Shown here: piece after piece, positions 27,247 through 37,748 of the stretch
Position numbering within the stretch: the first letter of the stretch is position 1
How the letters are laid out: each line of letters opens with the position of its first letter
NCBI RefSeq assembly: GCF_025506335.1
Contig: NZ_JANZYO010000006.1
Location: 350,349 to 414,348 of the forward strand
Origin: Mumia quercus
Lineage (GTDB): Bacteria > Actinomycetota > Actinomycetes > Propionibacteriales > Nocardioidaceae
Reading direction: 5' to 3'
Length of the DNA stretch: 64,000 nt
The notes under the pieces: generated by a model
Told to the model about the DNA's origin: nothing
The model's input: only the letters and a program-made list of their open reading frames with translations
The model's database searches: none
Made by a program: the position numbers and the translations under genes

Positions 27247-28368
27247 ATGCGCGAGTATCTCGTCGTCTTCCTCGTCGCCGTCGCGGTGACCTACCTGCTC
27301 GCGGTGCTGGCCCGCGAGGGCGCGATGAAGGTGGGGGCGTACGCGCGCGTCCGTGACCGTGACGTCCACGCGGTGCCCATCCCGTACTTCGGGGGCATCG
27401 CGATGCTGTTCGGGCTGCTGGCGGCCTACCTGGTCGCCGCTCGCATGCCCTTCCTGTCGAGCTCGGAGGACGCCGTGCTCGCCGACGCCGGCGCGGTGAT
27501 GGTCGGGGCCACGGTGATCACGGTCGTCGGTGTCATCGACGACATGTACGAGCTCGACGCCCTCTCGAAGTTCGCCGGCCAGCTTCTCGCGGCCGTGATC
27601 ACGGTCGCGATGGGCGTCCAGCTCGTCTACCTCCCGCTCCCCGGCAACACCTGGGCCATCGACCCGATGCAGTCGATCCTCTTCTCGGTGCTCACGATCG
27701 TGATCTGCGTGAACGCGGTGAACTTCGTCGACGGCCTGGACGGGCTGGCGGCCGGCGTCGTCGGGATCGGTGCGGTGGCGTTCTTCATCTTCGCCTTCGT
27801 CCTCGTCGCCGAGAACCGCCAGACCAACGCCATCGCCGCCGCCATGCTCTGCGCCGCGCTCGCGGGGGTGTGCGTGGGCATCCTGCCCCACAACTTCAAC
27901 CCTGCACGGATGTTCATCGGCGACGCCGGAGCGATGCTCATCGGCTTCGTCCTCGCCTGCTCTGCAGTCTCGCTCTCGGGACGCTTCTCGGCGGCCGAGG
28001 CGATCCAGGGCCTCGGAGGGGCCCAGGCGTCGCTGGTCCCCGCCCTGCTGCCTCTCCTGCTGCCTTTCGCGGTGCTGCTGGTCCCGTTCGTCGACCTGCT
28101 GATGGCGGTCGTACGCCGGACCCGCGCCGGTCGCTCGCCGTTCGCCCCGGACAAGCTCCACCTGCACCACCGGCTCCTCGAGATCGGTCACTCCCACCGC
28201 CGCGCCGTCGTCGCCATGTACATGATCGCCGGCGTCGTCGCCTTCGGGGCGGTCGCGCTGGGTCTCGTCGGCGGCTGGCGGGCGAGCGCGGGCGTCGTCG
28301 TCATGGTGGTCGTGACCGCGTTCGTCGTCTTCTGGCTGCCCCGTGCCGGGCGGCCGGGCAGGGCCTGA
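27247..28368 (+). CDS. wecA: WecA-like polyprenyl-phosphate HexNAc-1-phosphate transferase
   Basis: A 373-residue polytopic membrane enzyme of the MraY/WecA family with about ten hydrophobic helices. The DDMYELDA aspartates (near residue 98), NFVDGLDGLAAG (near 160) and the DKLHLHHRLLE motif (near 302) are the catalytic metal and substrate signatures. It should transfer a HexNAc-1-phosphate from UDP-sugar to decaprenyl phosphate, starting cell-wall linkage or glycopolymer synthesis. In M. tuberculosis the homologue (Rv1302) also sits just before the atp genes. It begins 3 nt after the sua5 stop. Confidence 0.92.
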   Translation: MREYLVVFLVAVAVTYLLAVLAREGAMKVGAYARVRDRDVHAVPIPYFGGIAMLFGLLAAYLVAARMPFLSSSEDAVLADAGAVMVGATVITVVGVIDDMYELDALSKFAGQLLAAVITVAMGVQLVYLPLPGNTWAIDPMQSILFSVLTIVICVNAVNFVDGLDGLAAGVVGIGAVAFFIFAFVLVAENRQTNAIAAAMLCAALAGVCVGILPHNFNPARMFIGDAGAMLIGFVLACSAVSLSGRFSAAEAIQGLGGAQASLVPALLPLLLPFAVLLVPFVDLLMAVVRRTRAGRSPFAPDKLHLHHRLLEIGHSHRRAVVAMYMIAGVVAFGAVALGLVGGWRASAGVVVMVVVTAFVVFWLPRAGRPGRA

Positions 28369-28381
28369 CGAGGCCCCGAGT

Positions 28382-28416
28382 TTGGGGCGCCCTGAGGGCT
28401 TGTGCTAACTTTCACA
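28382..28416 (+). promoter_or_regulatory. Candidate promoter and CRP-like site before the ATP synthase operon
   Basis: TGTGCTAACTTTCACA (28401-28416) matches TGTGA-N6-TCACA at 9 of 10 positions. Inside it TAACTT (28406-28411) could be a -10, with TTGGGG (28382-28387) 18 bp upstream as a weak -35. If so, the site overlaps the promoter and a CRP-like protein bound there would be expected to repress; with another promoter it could activate. A small GCCCC/GGGGC hairpin lies just upstream, after wecA. Confidence 0.5.
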
Positions 28417-28449
28417 AACACCCACCCGCACGTTTGGACGGCCGCCCCT

Positions 28450-28902
28450 ATGACGACCACCAAGAGCACTGACCGTCACTCCGCACGCCTCTCGCGCGTG
28501 CTGAGCGGCGTCGCTGTCGCCACTGGTCTGGTCTGCATCGCGGTGTCGGCCGCCGTCGCCGGGGGGGCCGGCGCCCTCGGGGCGCTGATCGGGGCCGTCG
28601 TGGTGCTCGCGTTCTTCGGCATCACCCAGCTGGTCCTTCGTCCGCTCACGCGGCTCGCGACCGGCTCGGCGATGCTCGTCGCGCTCATGCTCTACGGCAC
28701 CAAGATCCTCGTCCTCCTGGCCGCCGCCGTGGCGCTCTCCGAGTCGGGCCTGCTCGGCGACGGGATCGACGCGCAGGCCCTGGGGATCACCGTCATCGCC
28801 TGCACCCTCGTGGTGACCGTGCTCGAGGTGGTCTCCGCGGCGACTCACCGTGAGCCGCTCTACGACCTGGACAAGACCTCGGACCTGGGGGAAAGGCGAT
28901 GA
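28450..28902 (+). CDS. Four-span membrane protein at head of atp operon (AtpI-like position)
   Basis: A 150-residue integral membrane protein with four hydrophobic helices (about 20-40, 45-65, 75-97, 110-130) and an acidic C-terminal tail. The position, size and topology match the conserved membrane protein before atpB in actinobacteria (Rv1303 in M. tuberculosis), often called ATP synthase protein I; it may help assemble the c ring. I base this on context more than on a sequence motif. The ATG at 28450 opens the operon downstream of the CRP-like site. Confidence 0.65.
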   Translation: MTTTKSTDRHSARLSRVLSGVAVATGLVCIAVSAAVAGGAGALGALIGAVVVLAFFGITQLVLRPLTRLATGSAMLVALMLYGTKILVLLAAAVALSESGLLGDGIDAQALGITVIACTLVVTVLEVVSAATHREPLYDLDKTSDLGERR

Positions 28903-28929
28903 GGGCGACGTGCTACCTTTCGGTTGGCA

Positions 28930-29133
28930 ATGAGCGATTCTCCGAAGCCTCCCTCCTCTCACGACCCGTGGGTCGCTGTCGGGCGGATCGGCGGTGGAGT
29001 GCTGGTCTACGGTGCCCTCGGCTACCTGCTGGACCAATGGTGGGGGACCTCGTTCATGGTGGTGATCGGCATCCTCCTCGGAGCGGCGCTCGGGATCTAC
29101 ACCGTGTTCATGGCGCTTCAGGACAGGTCCTGA
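28930..29133 (+). CDS. AtpZ/AtpI family small membrane protein
   Basis: A 67-residue protein with two transmembrane helices (GGGVLVYGALGYLLDQWWG and MVVIGILLGAALGIYTVFM). This layout, with the central basic or aromatic turn, is typical of the AtpZ/AtpI family, proposed to aid magnesium entry or c-ring assembly for the ATP synthase. The ATG at 28930 is preferred to the in-frame TTG at 28924; TACCTT (28914-28919) could provide an internal promoter. Confidence 0.75.
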   Translation: MSDSPKPPSSHDPWVAVGRIGGGVLVYGALGYLLDQWWGTSFMVVIGILLGAALGIYTVFMALQDRS

Positions 29134-29221
29134 CCGCGCGGTCGCTCGCCGCCGCGACGCCCGACGTACCCGCAACGCCCGTGGATCCACGGTGCGACCG
29201 TGCCCAAGATGAGGTGATCGA

Positions 29222-30004
29222 GTGACCACCGAAGGACGGACCGTCCTCGCCGAGTTCCACCCGCCGGGACCCGCCGACTTCGATCTGCCGCCGATCTTCG
29301 GCGACGTCACCAAGCCGATGGTGCTGTACGTGCTGTCGGCCGTGCTGATCTTCGGTTGCTTCTACATCGCCTCGCGCCGGGCCGCCGTGGTCCCGAGCAA
29401 GGCTCAGTTCGCCGGCGAGTACGCGTACAACTTCGTGCGCAACAGCATCGCCCGCGACTCGATCGGCAGCCACGACTTCATGAAGTTCGTGCCGTACCTC
29501 ACGGCGCTGTTCTTCCTGATCCTGGTCAACAACTACTACGGCCTGATCCCGTTCTTCCAGTTCCCGACGTTCTCGCACTCGGGATACGCCTACGGGCTCG
29601 CCGCGCTGACGTGGATCCTCTACAACGGGGTCGGCATCGCCAAGCACGGCTTCCTCGGCTACTTCAAGCTCCAGTCGGTCCCCGGCGGTGTCTCCGGCCC
29701 GATCCTGCTGCTGATCGTGCCCCTGGAGTTCATGTCGAACATCCTGGTCCGCCCGGTCACGCTGGCCCTGCGACTCTTCGCCAACATGTTCGCCGGCCAC
29801 CTGCTGCTGATCCTCTTCACGCTCGGCGGCAGCTACCTGGTCTTCGACTCGGGCAACATCCTGTACGCCCCGGTCGGCGTCGTCGCCTGGCTGCTCGCCG
29901 TCGCGGTGAGCTTCCTCGAGGCGCTGGTGATGTTCCTGCAGGCCTACGTCTTCACCCTGCTGACGGCGCAGTACATCGGCGGCGCGCTCGCCGACGAGCA
30001 CTGA
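29222..30004 (+). CDS. atpB: ATP synthase F0 subunit a
   Basis: A 260-residue polytopic subunit forming the proton half-channels. The essential stator arginine is in the conserved helix LVRPVTLALRLFANMFAGH (near residue 185), and the C-terminal helix has FLEALVMFLQAYVFTLL with the usual Glu/Gln. GAGG lies about 10 nt before the GTG start. It lies within the operon after the AtpZ-like gene. Confidence 0.95.
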   Translation: MTTEGRTVLAEFHPPGPADFDLPPIFGDVTKPMVLYVLSAVLIFGCFYIASRRAAVVPSKAQFAGEYAYNFVRNSIARDSIGSHDFMKFVPYLTALFFLILVNNYYGLIPFFQFPTFSHSGYAYGLAALTWILYNGVGIAKHGFLGYFKLQSVPGGVSGPILLLIVPLEFMSNILVRPVTLALRLFANMFAGHLLLILFTLGGSYLVFDSGNILYAPVGVVAWLLAVAVSFLEALVMFLQAYVFTLLTAQYIGGALADEH

Positions 30005-30103
30005 CCGGCAGACCCAGACCGACAACTTCATATCGACCCGTAGCGAACCCCCAGAGGTTCACCTCAGCGACGCAAGCCCTGCGTCACGACGAAAGGAACA
30101 GCC

Positions 30104-30307
30104 GTGGACGGCTCCCTCAACATGATCGGTTACGGCCTGGCTGCGATCGGCCCGGGCGTCGGCATCGGTCTGATCTTCGCCGCCTACATCAACGGCGTCG
30201 CCCGCCAGCCCGAGGCGCAGTCGCGCCTCCAGACGATCGCGATCCTCGGCTTCGCGCTCGCCGAGGCGCTGGCGATCATCGGCATCGCGCTCGCGTTCGT
30301 CCTCTGA
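30104..30307 (+). CDS. atpE: ATP synthase F0 subunit c
   Basis: A 67-residue hairpin of two transmembrane helices forming the proton-driven rotor ring. The proton-carrying carboxylate is Glu54 in [11 protein letters not shown], and the polar loop is ARQPEA. A strong GAAAGGA ribosome site precedes the GTG start, and a hairpin (GACGCA/TGCGTC, 30069-30085) lies just upstream; both fit the need for many copies of this subunit. Confidence 0.96.
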   Translation: MDGSLNMIGYGLAAIGPGVGIGLIFAAYINGVARQPEAQSRLQTIAILGFALAEALAIIGIALAFVL

Positions 30308-30343
30308 CGCACGCCTCCGCGTTCCACCGACCATCCCTGATGA

Positions 30344-30900
<557 letters not shown>

Positions 30901-30901
<1 letters not shown>

Positions 30902-31710
30902 TGCGGGGCGTCTCGGCGGCTTCGCTCGCCCAGGTCCTCGACGCCGCCCGCGGCGCTGCCGCCGGCGGTGCTGAGGGTGTCGCCGTAGGCGAGGACGTGT
31001 TCGCGGTCGTCGGCGCGCTCGACGCCAACCCGGTGCTGCGCCGGGTGCTCTCCGACCCGGCGACCGAGGCCGAGGCCAAGGACGGTCTCGTCCGCAGCCT
31101 GTTCGCCGGCAAGATCGGCGCCCCGGCGCTCGACATCGTCTCGACGGCCGCGCAGGGCCGGTGGGGTGCCGCGCGTGACGTCGCCGACGCCCTCGAGCAG
31201 GCGGGCGTGCAGACGGTGCTCAGCCGTGCGGAGCACGACGGAGGCCTCGACACGGTTGCCGACACGCTCATGGAGTTCTCGCGGGTCGTCGTCTCCGACC
31301 CCGAGCTCCGGCAGACGGTCAACGACAAGGCGTCGTCCCTCGAGGGCCGTCAGGCGCTCGTCGCGCGGCTGCTCGAAGGCAAGGCCGACGAGGTCACCCT
31401 CGCCCTGGCCCGCCAGGCGGTGACCGGCCGCAACCACGGGTTCGAGCAGACCCTCGCCGGCTACGCGGAGGACGCCATCGTCCGCGCAGGCCGACTCCAG
31501 GCGCTCGTGACGGCGGCCTACGAGCTCGACGCCGACGAGAAGCAGCGTTTGGCCGGAGCCTTGGCCCGCAAGTACGGTCGAGAGGTGTACGTGGATGTCA
31601 CCGTCGACCCGTCGGTGATCGGCGGCATCGCCGTCGACATCGCCGGCGAGCGGATCGACTCCACGGTGTCGACCCGGCTTGCTGACGCCCGTCGCGGACT
31701 CGTGGGCTGA
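30901..31710 (+). CDS. atpH: ATP synthase F1 subunit delta
   Basis: A 269-residue OSCP/delta subunit joining the peripheral stalk to the top of F1. It has the helical N-terminal domain and the C-terminal signature VDPSVIGGIAVDIAGERIDSTV. At about 270 residues it is longer than the E. coli protein (177), as is usual for actinobacteria. It is coupled to atpF by a 1-nt overlap. Confidence 0.93.
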
Positions 31711-31776
31711 CGATGGCCCGCACAACTCTGGACCCAGTACTTCCCCAGCACGATCGAGAAGAAGGTAGGCACTGAC

Positions 31777-33414
31777 ATGGCGGAGCTCACGATCCGTCCC
31801 GACGAGATTCGCGACGCGCTCCAGCAGTTCGTCAGCGACTACAAGCCGCAGGCGACGACCGAGGAGATCGGCGTCGTCGCAGAGGCGATGGACGGGATCG
31901 CCCGCGTCCAGGGCCTGCCGTCCGCGATGGCCAACGAGCTGCTCGAGTTCGAGGACGGGACCCTCGGGCTCGCCCTGAACCTCGACTCCCGCGAGATCGG
32001 CGTCGTCATCCTGGGTGACTTCGCCGGCATCGAGGAGGGCCAGCCGGTCAAGCGCACGGGCGAGGTCCTCTCGGTCGCCGTCGGCGACGGCTACCTCGGA
32101 CGTGTCGTCGACCCGCTCGGCAACCCGATCGACGGCCTCGGTGAGGTCGAGACCAGCGGGCGCCGCGCGCTCGAGCTCCAGGCGCCTACCGTGGTCCAGC
32201 GCAAGAGCGTCCACGAGCCCCTGATGACCGGCATCAAGGCCATCGACTCGATGACGCCGATCGGCCGCGGCCAGCGTCAGCTGATCATCGGCGACCGCCA
32301 GACCGGCAAGACCGCGATCGCGATCGACACGATCATCAACCAGAAGCAGGCGTGGGAGTCGGGAGACCCCAGCCAGCAGGTGCGCTGCATCTACGTCGCG
32401 ATCGGTCAGAAGGGCTCGACGATCGCCTCGGTGCGCTCGGCGCTCGAGGAGGCCGGCGCGCTGGAGTACACGACGATCGTCGCCGCCCCGGCGTCGGACT
32501 CGGCGGGCTTCAAGTACCTCGCCCCGTACACCGGCTCTGCCATCGGCCAGAACTGGATGTACGACGGCAAGCACGTCCTCATCATCTTCGACGATCTCAG
32601 CAAGCAGGCCGAGGCCTACCGCGCCGTGTCGCTGCTGCTGCGCCGCCCGCCGGGCCGTGAGGCGTACCCGGGCGACGTCTTCTACCTCCACAGCCGGCTC
32701 CTGGAGCGCTGCGCCAAGCTCTCCGACGACCTGGGTGCGGGCTCGATGACGGGTCTCCCGATCGTCGAGACGAAGGCGAACGACGTGTCGGCCTACATCC
32801 CGACCAACGTCATCTCGATCACCGACGGCCAGATCTTCCTGCAGTCGGACCTGTTCAACTCCAACCAGCGCCCCGCGGTCGACGTCGGCATCTCGGTGTC
32901 CCGCGTCGGCAGCGCGGCGATGCTGAAGTCGATGAAGGCCGTCACCGGCTCGATCAAGGTCGAGCTCGCGCAGTACCGCGCGATGGAGGCCTTCGCGATG
33001 TTCGCCTCGGACCTCGACGCCGCCTCCAAGCAGCAGCTGGCGCGCGGCGAGCGGCTGATGGCGCTGTTCCGGCAGGGCCAGTACGAGCCGTTCCCGGTCG
33101 AGGAGCAGGTCGTGTCGCTGTGGGCCGGTACGACCGGCAAGCTCGACCCGGTCCCGGTCGAGGACGTCTCGCGCTTCGAGTCGGAGTTCCTCGACTACCT
33201 GCGTCGCAGCGAGTCGGGCATCCTCGACACGATCCGCGAGACCGGCAAGTTCGACGACGACTCGGCCTCCTCGCTCGAGTCCGCGTACGAGTCGTTCGCG
33301 GACCAGTTCGAGACCAGCGACGGCCGTTCGATCAAGCCGGGCAAGGAAGAGCACGAGGCTCTCGCCGACGAGGACGTCGCGCAGGAGCAGATCGTCGCGC
33401 AGAAGCGAGGCTGA
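31777..33414 (+). CDS. atpA: ATP synthase F1 subunit alpha
   Basis: A 545-residue regulatory nucleotide-binding subunit. It has an N-terminal beta barrel, Walker [12 protein letters not shown] (near residue 170), the alpha/beta signature [16 protein letters not shown] (near 367) and an extended acidic C-terminal tail (~510-545) like that known to inhibit ATP hydrolysis in mycobacteria. A 66-bp gap separates it from atpH. Confidence 0.96.
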   Translation: MAELTIRPDEIRDALQQFVSDYKPQATTEEIGVVAEAMDGIARVQGLPSAMANELLEFEDGTLGLALNLDSREIGVVILGDFAGIEEGQPVKRTGEVLSVAVGDGYLGRVVDPLGNPIDGLGEVETSGRRALELQAPTVVQRKSVHEPLMTGIKAIDSMTPIGRGQRQLIIGDRQTGKTAIAIDTIINQKQAWESGDPSQQVRCIYVAIGQKGSTIASVRSALEEAGALEYTTIVAAPASDSAGFKYLAPYTGSAIGQNWMYDGKHVLIIFDDLSKQAEAYRAVSLLLRRPPGREAYPGDVFYLHSRLLERCAKLSDDLGAGSMTGLPIVETKANDVSAYIPTNVISITDGQIFLQSDLFNSNQRPAVDVGISVSRVGSAAMLKSMKAVTGSIKVELAQYRAMEAFAMFASDLDAASKQQLARGERLMALFRQGQYEPFPVEEQVVSLWAGTTGKLDPVPVEDVSRFESEFLDYLRRSESGILDTIRETGKFDDDSASSLESAYESFADQFETSDGRSIKPGKEEHEALADEDVAQEQIVAQKRG

Positions 33415-33420
33415 CCGCTC

Positions 33421-34353
33421 ATGGCCACCTCACTGCGCGAGTACCGCGCGAAGATCAAGTCGACGCAGTCGATGAAGAAGATCACGCGCGCCATGGAGCT
33501 CATCGCTGCGTCGCGCATCGTCAAGGCGCAGCAGCAGGCTGCGGCGGCGACGCCGTACGCCCGCGAGCTCACGCGCGCGGTATCGGCCTTGGCGACCTTC
33601 GGTCACGTCGATCACAAGCTGCTCACCGAGAACCCCGAGCCGAAGCGTGCCGCGGTGCTGGTGATCTCCAGCGACCGCGGTCTCGCGGGCTCGTACTCGT
33701 CGGCGGTCCTCAAGGAGTCGGAGCGTCTCGTCGAGAAGCTCCACGCCGAGGGCAAGGAGGTCGACACCTACGTCACGGGGCGCAAGGCAGAGGCGTACTT
33801 CCGCTTCCGTCAGCGCCCGGTGGTGCAGGCGTGGAACGGCTTCTCCGACCGTCCGGAGTACGCGAACGCACGCGAGATCGGCGACGTCCTGACCGCGGCG
33901 TTCCTCGTCGACCCGGACGACCCGGAGACCGGCGACCCGGAGCGCGCGGTCGATGAGCTGCACGTCGTGTTCACGCGCTTCAAGTCGATGATCAGCCAGA
34001 CGCCTGAGGTCATCCGTCTGCTGCCGCTCGAGGTCGTCGAGGGGACGGAGGCGCCCGAGCAGGGCGACGTCTACCCGCTCTACGAGTTCGAGCCGTCGGC
34101 CTCGGAGGTCCTCGACGCGCTCCTGCCGAAGTACGTCAACCACCGGCTCTACTTCTGCCTCCTCCAGGCGGCGGCATCGGAGCTCGCGGCTCGCCAGCAG
34201 GCGATGAAGAACGCGACCGACAATGCCGAGGACCTGATCCAGAAGTACACCCGAATCGCCAACCAGGCCCGTCAGGCTGGCATTACCCAGGAAATCAGTG
34301 AGATCGTCGGTGGCGCGAACGCCCTCGCCGACGCGACCGCCGGGAGTGAGTGA
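33421..34353 (+). CDS. atpG: ATP synthase F1 subunit gamma
   Basis: A 310-residue central stalk subunit. The N-terminal ([21 protein letters not shown]) and C-terminal ([23 protein letters not shown]) helices make the rotating coiled coil. Compared with E. coli, the middle carries a small insertion ([15 protein letters not shown]), reminiscent of the gamma loop of mycobacteria. It starts 6 nt after atpA. Confidence 0.95.
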   Translation: MATSLREYRAKIKSTQSMKKITRAMELIAASRIVKAQQQAAAATPYARELTRAVSALATFGHVDHKLLTENPEPKRAAVLVISSDRGLAGSYSSAVLKESERLVEKLHAEGKEVDTYVTGRKAEAYFRFRQRPVVQAWNGFSDRPEYANAREIGDVLTAAFLVDPDDPETGDPERAVDELHVVFTRFKSMISQTPEVIRLLPLEVVEGTEAPEQGDVYPLYEFEPSASEVLDALLPKYVNHRLYFCLLQAAASELAARQQAMKNATDNAEDLIQKYTRIANQARQAGITQEISEIVGGANALADATAGSE

Positions 34354-35796
<1,443 letters not shown>

Positions 35797-35818
35797 TCGG
35801 GAGAGAAGGAGTCCTCTG

Positions 35819-36211
35819 ATGGCAGGCACACTGCACGTCGAGCTCGTGAGCGCCGACCGGCTGCTCTGGTCCGGCGAGGCCACCTCGCTGCTCGCGCGCA
35901 CGCTCGACGGTGACATCGGCATCCTGCCGGGGCACGCCCCGGTGATGTCGGTGCTCGCCGACGGCGTCGTCGAGATCGACACGGACACCAAGGAGACCTG
36001 GGTCGCCGCTGTCGACTCGGGCTTCCTCTCGGTGGCCGCCGATCGCGTGTCGATCCTGGCCGAGAGCGCCGTCATGTCGCACGACATCGACCTGGAGCGC
36101 GCGAAGAACGACCTCGCGCGGGTCAAGGCCGAGGGCAACGACGACGAGGAGGCCCTCGAGACGGTTCGCCGTCTGGAGGCCCGGATTCGCGCCGTCGAGA
36201 TCGCGTCCTAA
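35819..36211 (+). CDS. atpC: ATP synthase F1 subunit epsilon
   Basis: A 130-residue subunit with an N-terminal beta sandwich (LHVELVSADRLLWSGEA, GDIGILPGHAPV) and a C-terminal helical part. An AGAAGGAG ribosome site precedes the ATG. It is the last gene of the ATP synthase set; DUF2550 follows after 51 nt. Confidence 0.94.
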   Translation: MAGTLHVELVSADRLLWSGEATSLLARTLDGDIGILPGHAPVMSVLADGVVEIDTDTKETWVAAVDSGFLSVAADRVSILAESAVMSHDIDLERAKNDLARVKAEGNDDEEALETVRRLEARIRAVEIAS

Positions 36212-36262
36212 GGTTTCTCCTCAAGAGATCTACCGTTCGCGCGTCGAGGGAGGAGGGCACAC

Positions 36263-36727
36263 ATGCCGATCTGGCTGTGGGTGCTCGACTCCCTCGGCGT
36301 GCTTCTGGCCCTGGTCATCCTCGCCGTCCTGGGCCTCGCCGCACGTCGCCGCATCCTCGCCCGCGGCGGCAGCACCTTCGACCTCAGCGTGAACCGCAAG
36401 CGCGAGGCACCGCGCGAGGAGGGTGACCCGCGCGGTTGGACGCTCGGGATCGGTCGCTACGGCGACAGCCACCTCGAGTGGTTCCGCACCTTCTCGTTCT
36501 CTCCGCGCCCCGTGCTGCGCCTGGAGCGCGGCCACGTCGAGGTCCTGGGGCGGCGCAAGCCCGTCGGGTCCGAGACGTACGCCCTGCACGCCGGCAACAC
36601 GATCGTCCAGTGCTCGATCGACGGCGAGAGGGAGCTCCAGCTGGCCCTCAGCCCTCAGGCGCTGACCGGCCTGCTCGCCTGGCTGGAGTCCTCGCCTCCC
36701 GGCCGCGAGGTCAACAACGTCATCTGA
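36263..36727 (+). CDS. DUF2550 family membrane-anchored protein
   Basis: A 154-residue protein with an N-terminal transmembrane helix (about 4-26) and a cytoplasmic beta-rich domain with basic stretches (RRRILARGG, RGWTLGIGRYG, RPVLRLERGHVEVLGRR). It matches DUF2550, found directly after atpC in many actinobacteria (Rv1312 in M. tuberculosis); function unknown. A GGGAGGAGGG ribosome site fixes the start. Confidence 0.85.
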   Translation: MPIWLWVLDSLGVLLALVILAVLGLAARRRILARGGSTFDLSVNRKREAPREEGDPRGWTLGIGRYGDSHLEWFRTFSFSPRPVLRLERGHVEVLGRRKPVGSETYALHAGNTIVQCSIDGERELQLALSPQALTGLLAWLESSPPGREVNNVI

Positions 36728-36743
36728 CGTCCGCGGCCGACGC

Positions 36744-37316
36744 TCAGCGCTCGCCGCCCGGCACCCACAAGACGTCGCCCGTCTCGCGGTTGGCGTAGCG
36801 GGCCAGGATGAAGAGCAGGTCCGACAGGCGGTTGAGGTACTTCGCCGTCAGCACGTTCATCGTGTCGCCGTGCTCCTCCATCGCCGCCCACGCGCTGCGC
36901 TCCGCGCGCCGGCAGACCGTGCGCGCGATGTGCAGGACCGACGCCGCTGGGGAGCCGCCGGGCAGGATGAACGACCGCAGCGGCTCGATCTCCGCGTTGT
37001 AGCGGTCGCACCACTCCTCGAGGCGTGCGACGTACGACTCCTCGACCCGCAGCTGGGGGTACTCGGGGTTCTCGACGACGGGCGCGCCGAGGTCGGCGCC
37101 CACGTCGAACAGGTCGTTCTGCACCCGCGCGAGGACCGTGTCGACGTCGTCGTCGAGCGTCCCCAGCGACCGGGCGTACCCGAGGTGGCTGTTGAGCTCG
37201 TCGGTGTCGGCGTACGCCTGGAGCCGGAGGTCGAGCTTCGACGTCTTGCTCATGTCGACCAGACGGGTGGTGCCGTCGTCGCCGGTCCGGGTGTAGATGC
37301 GGGTGAGGTTGACCAT
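36744..37316 (-). CDS. pduO: Cob(I)alamin adenosyltransferase, PduO type
   Basis: A 190-residue enzyme making adenosylcobalamin from cob(I)alamin and ATP. The N-terminal ATP site TRIYTRTGDDGTTRL and the later RTVCRRAERSAW and LNRLSDLLFILARY helices are the family signatures. It lies next to ecm, which needs adenosylcobalamin, though transcribed in the opposite direction; it may serve all B12 mutases of the cell. It is convergent with the DUF2550 gene. Confidence 0.93.
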   Translation of the reverse strand: MVNLTRIYTRTGDDGTTRLVDMSKTSKLDLRLQAYADTDELNSHLGYARSLGTLDDDVDTVLARVQNDLFDVGADLGAPVVENPEYPQLRVEESYVARLEEWCDRYNAEIEPLRSFILPGGSPAASVLHIARTVCRRAERSAWAAMEEHGDTMNVLTAKYLNRLSDLLFILARYANRETGDVLWVPGGER

Positions 37317-37338
37317 GGCGACACCCTAGTCGGCGCCG

Positions 37339-37653
37339 TCAGGCGCGGGGCCGGCGCGCGGCGACCCAGGCGCGGGCCACGTCGGCCTGGGCCGACCATG
37401 CGAGCACGAGCCAGCCGCGGACGTCGTGCGTGACCGTGGCGCGGATGCCTTCGCTGCGCAGCCGGGCCGCGGTGACCTCGGCGCCCCGTTGGTCCTTGCA
37501 GCGCGCGACGGGCACGAGCATCCCGTACGAGGGGAGCCGGATCCGCTTGCCGGGGGAGTGGGCCCACTTGAGGATGAGGGCGAGGCCTGCCACCGCGAGC
37601 AGGCTGACGACGGGTACGAACGCGTACCCGACGAGCGCCCCTCCGTTGCCCAT
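37339..37653 (-). CDS. Membrane-anchored protein of unknown function
   Basis: A 104-residue protein with one N-terminal hydrophobic helix (about residues 6-24) and a C-terminal soluble half containing alternating basic and hydrophobic residues (AARLRSEGIRATVTHD). I do not recognise a family. The ATG at 37651-37653 is preferred over start codons further upstream because CACACT (37660-37665) lies exactly 6 nt before it, a leaderless arrangement. It is upstream of pduO, separated by 22 nt, so the two could share a transcript. Confidence 0.6.
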   Translation of the reverse strand: MGNGGALVGYAFVPVVSLLAVAGLALILKWAHSPGKRIRLPSYGMLVPVARCKDQRGAEVTAARLRSEGIRATVTHDVRGWLVLAWSAQADVARAWVAARRPRA

Positions 37654-37713
37654 ACCGTCAGTGTGCACCCGCAGGCGCCGTTTGGGACCCCCGTGACTCC
37701 GATCACGTCGGTG

Positions 37714-37741
37714 TTACCGACCGTTCACAAGCGTCTAACCT
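37714..37741 (+). promoter_or_regulatory. Promoter of ecm with a degenerate TTACC-N4-GGTAA-like site
   Basis: TAACCT (37736-37741) lies 7 nt before the ATG and is a good leaderless -10. TTACCGACCGTTCA (37714-37727) matches the palindrome seen at the ilvG-like, tandem dehydrogenase and ccr promoters at 8 of 10 arm positions, but covers the -35 region rather than the -10. The match is weak and may be chance. Confidence 0.4.
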
Positions 37742-37748
37742 AAGCCGC

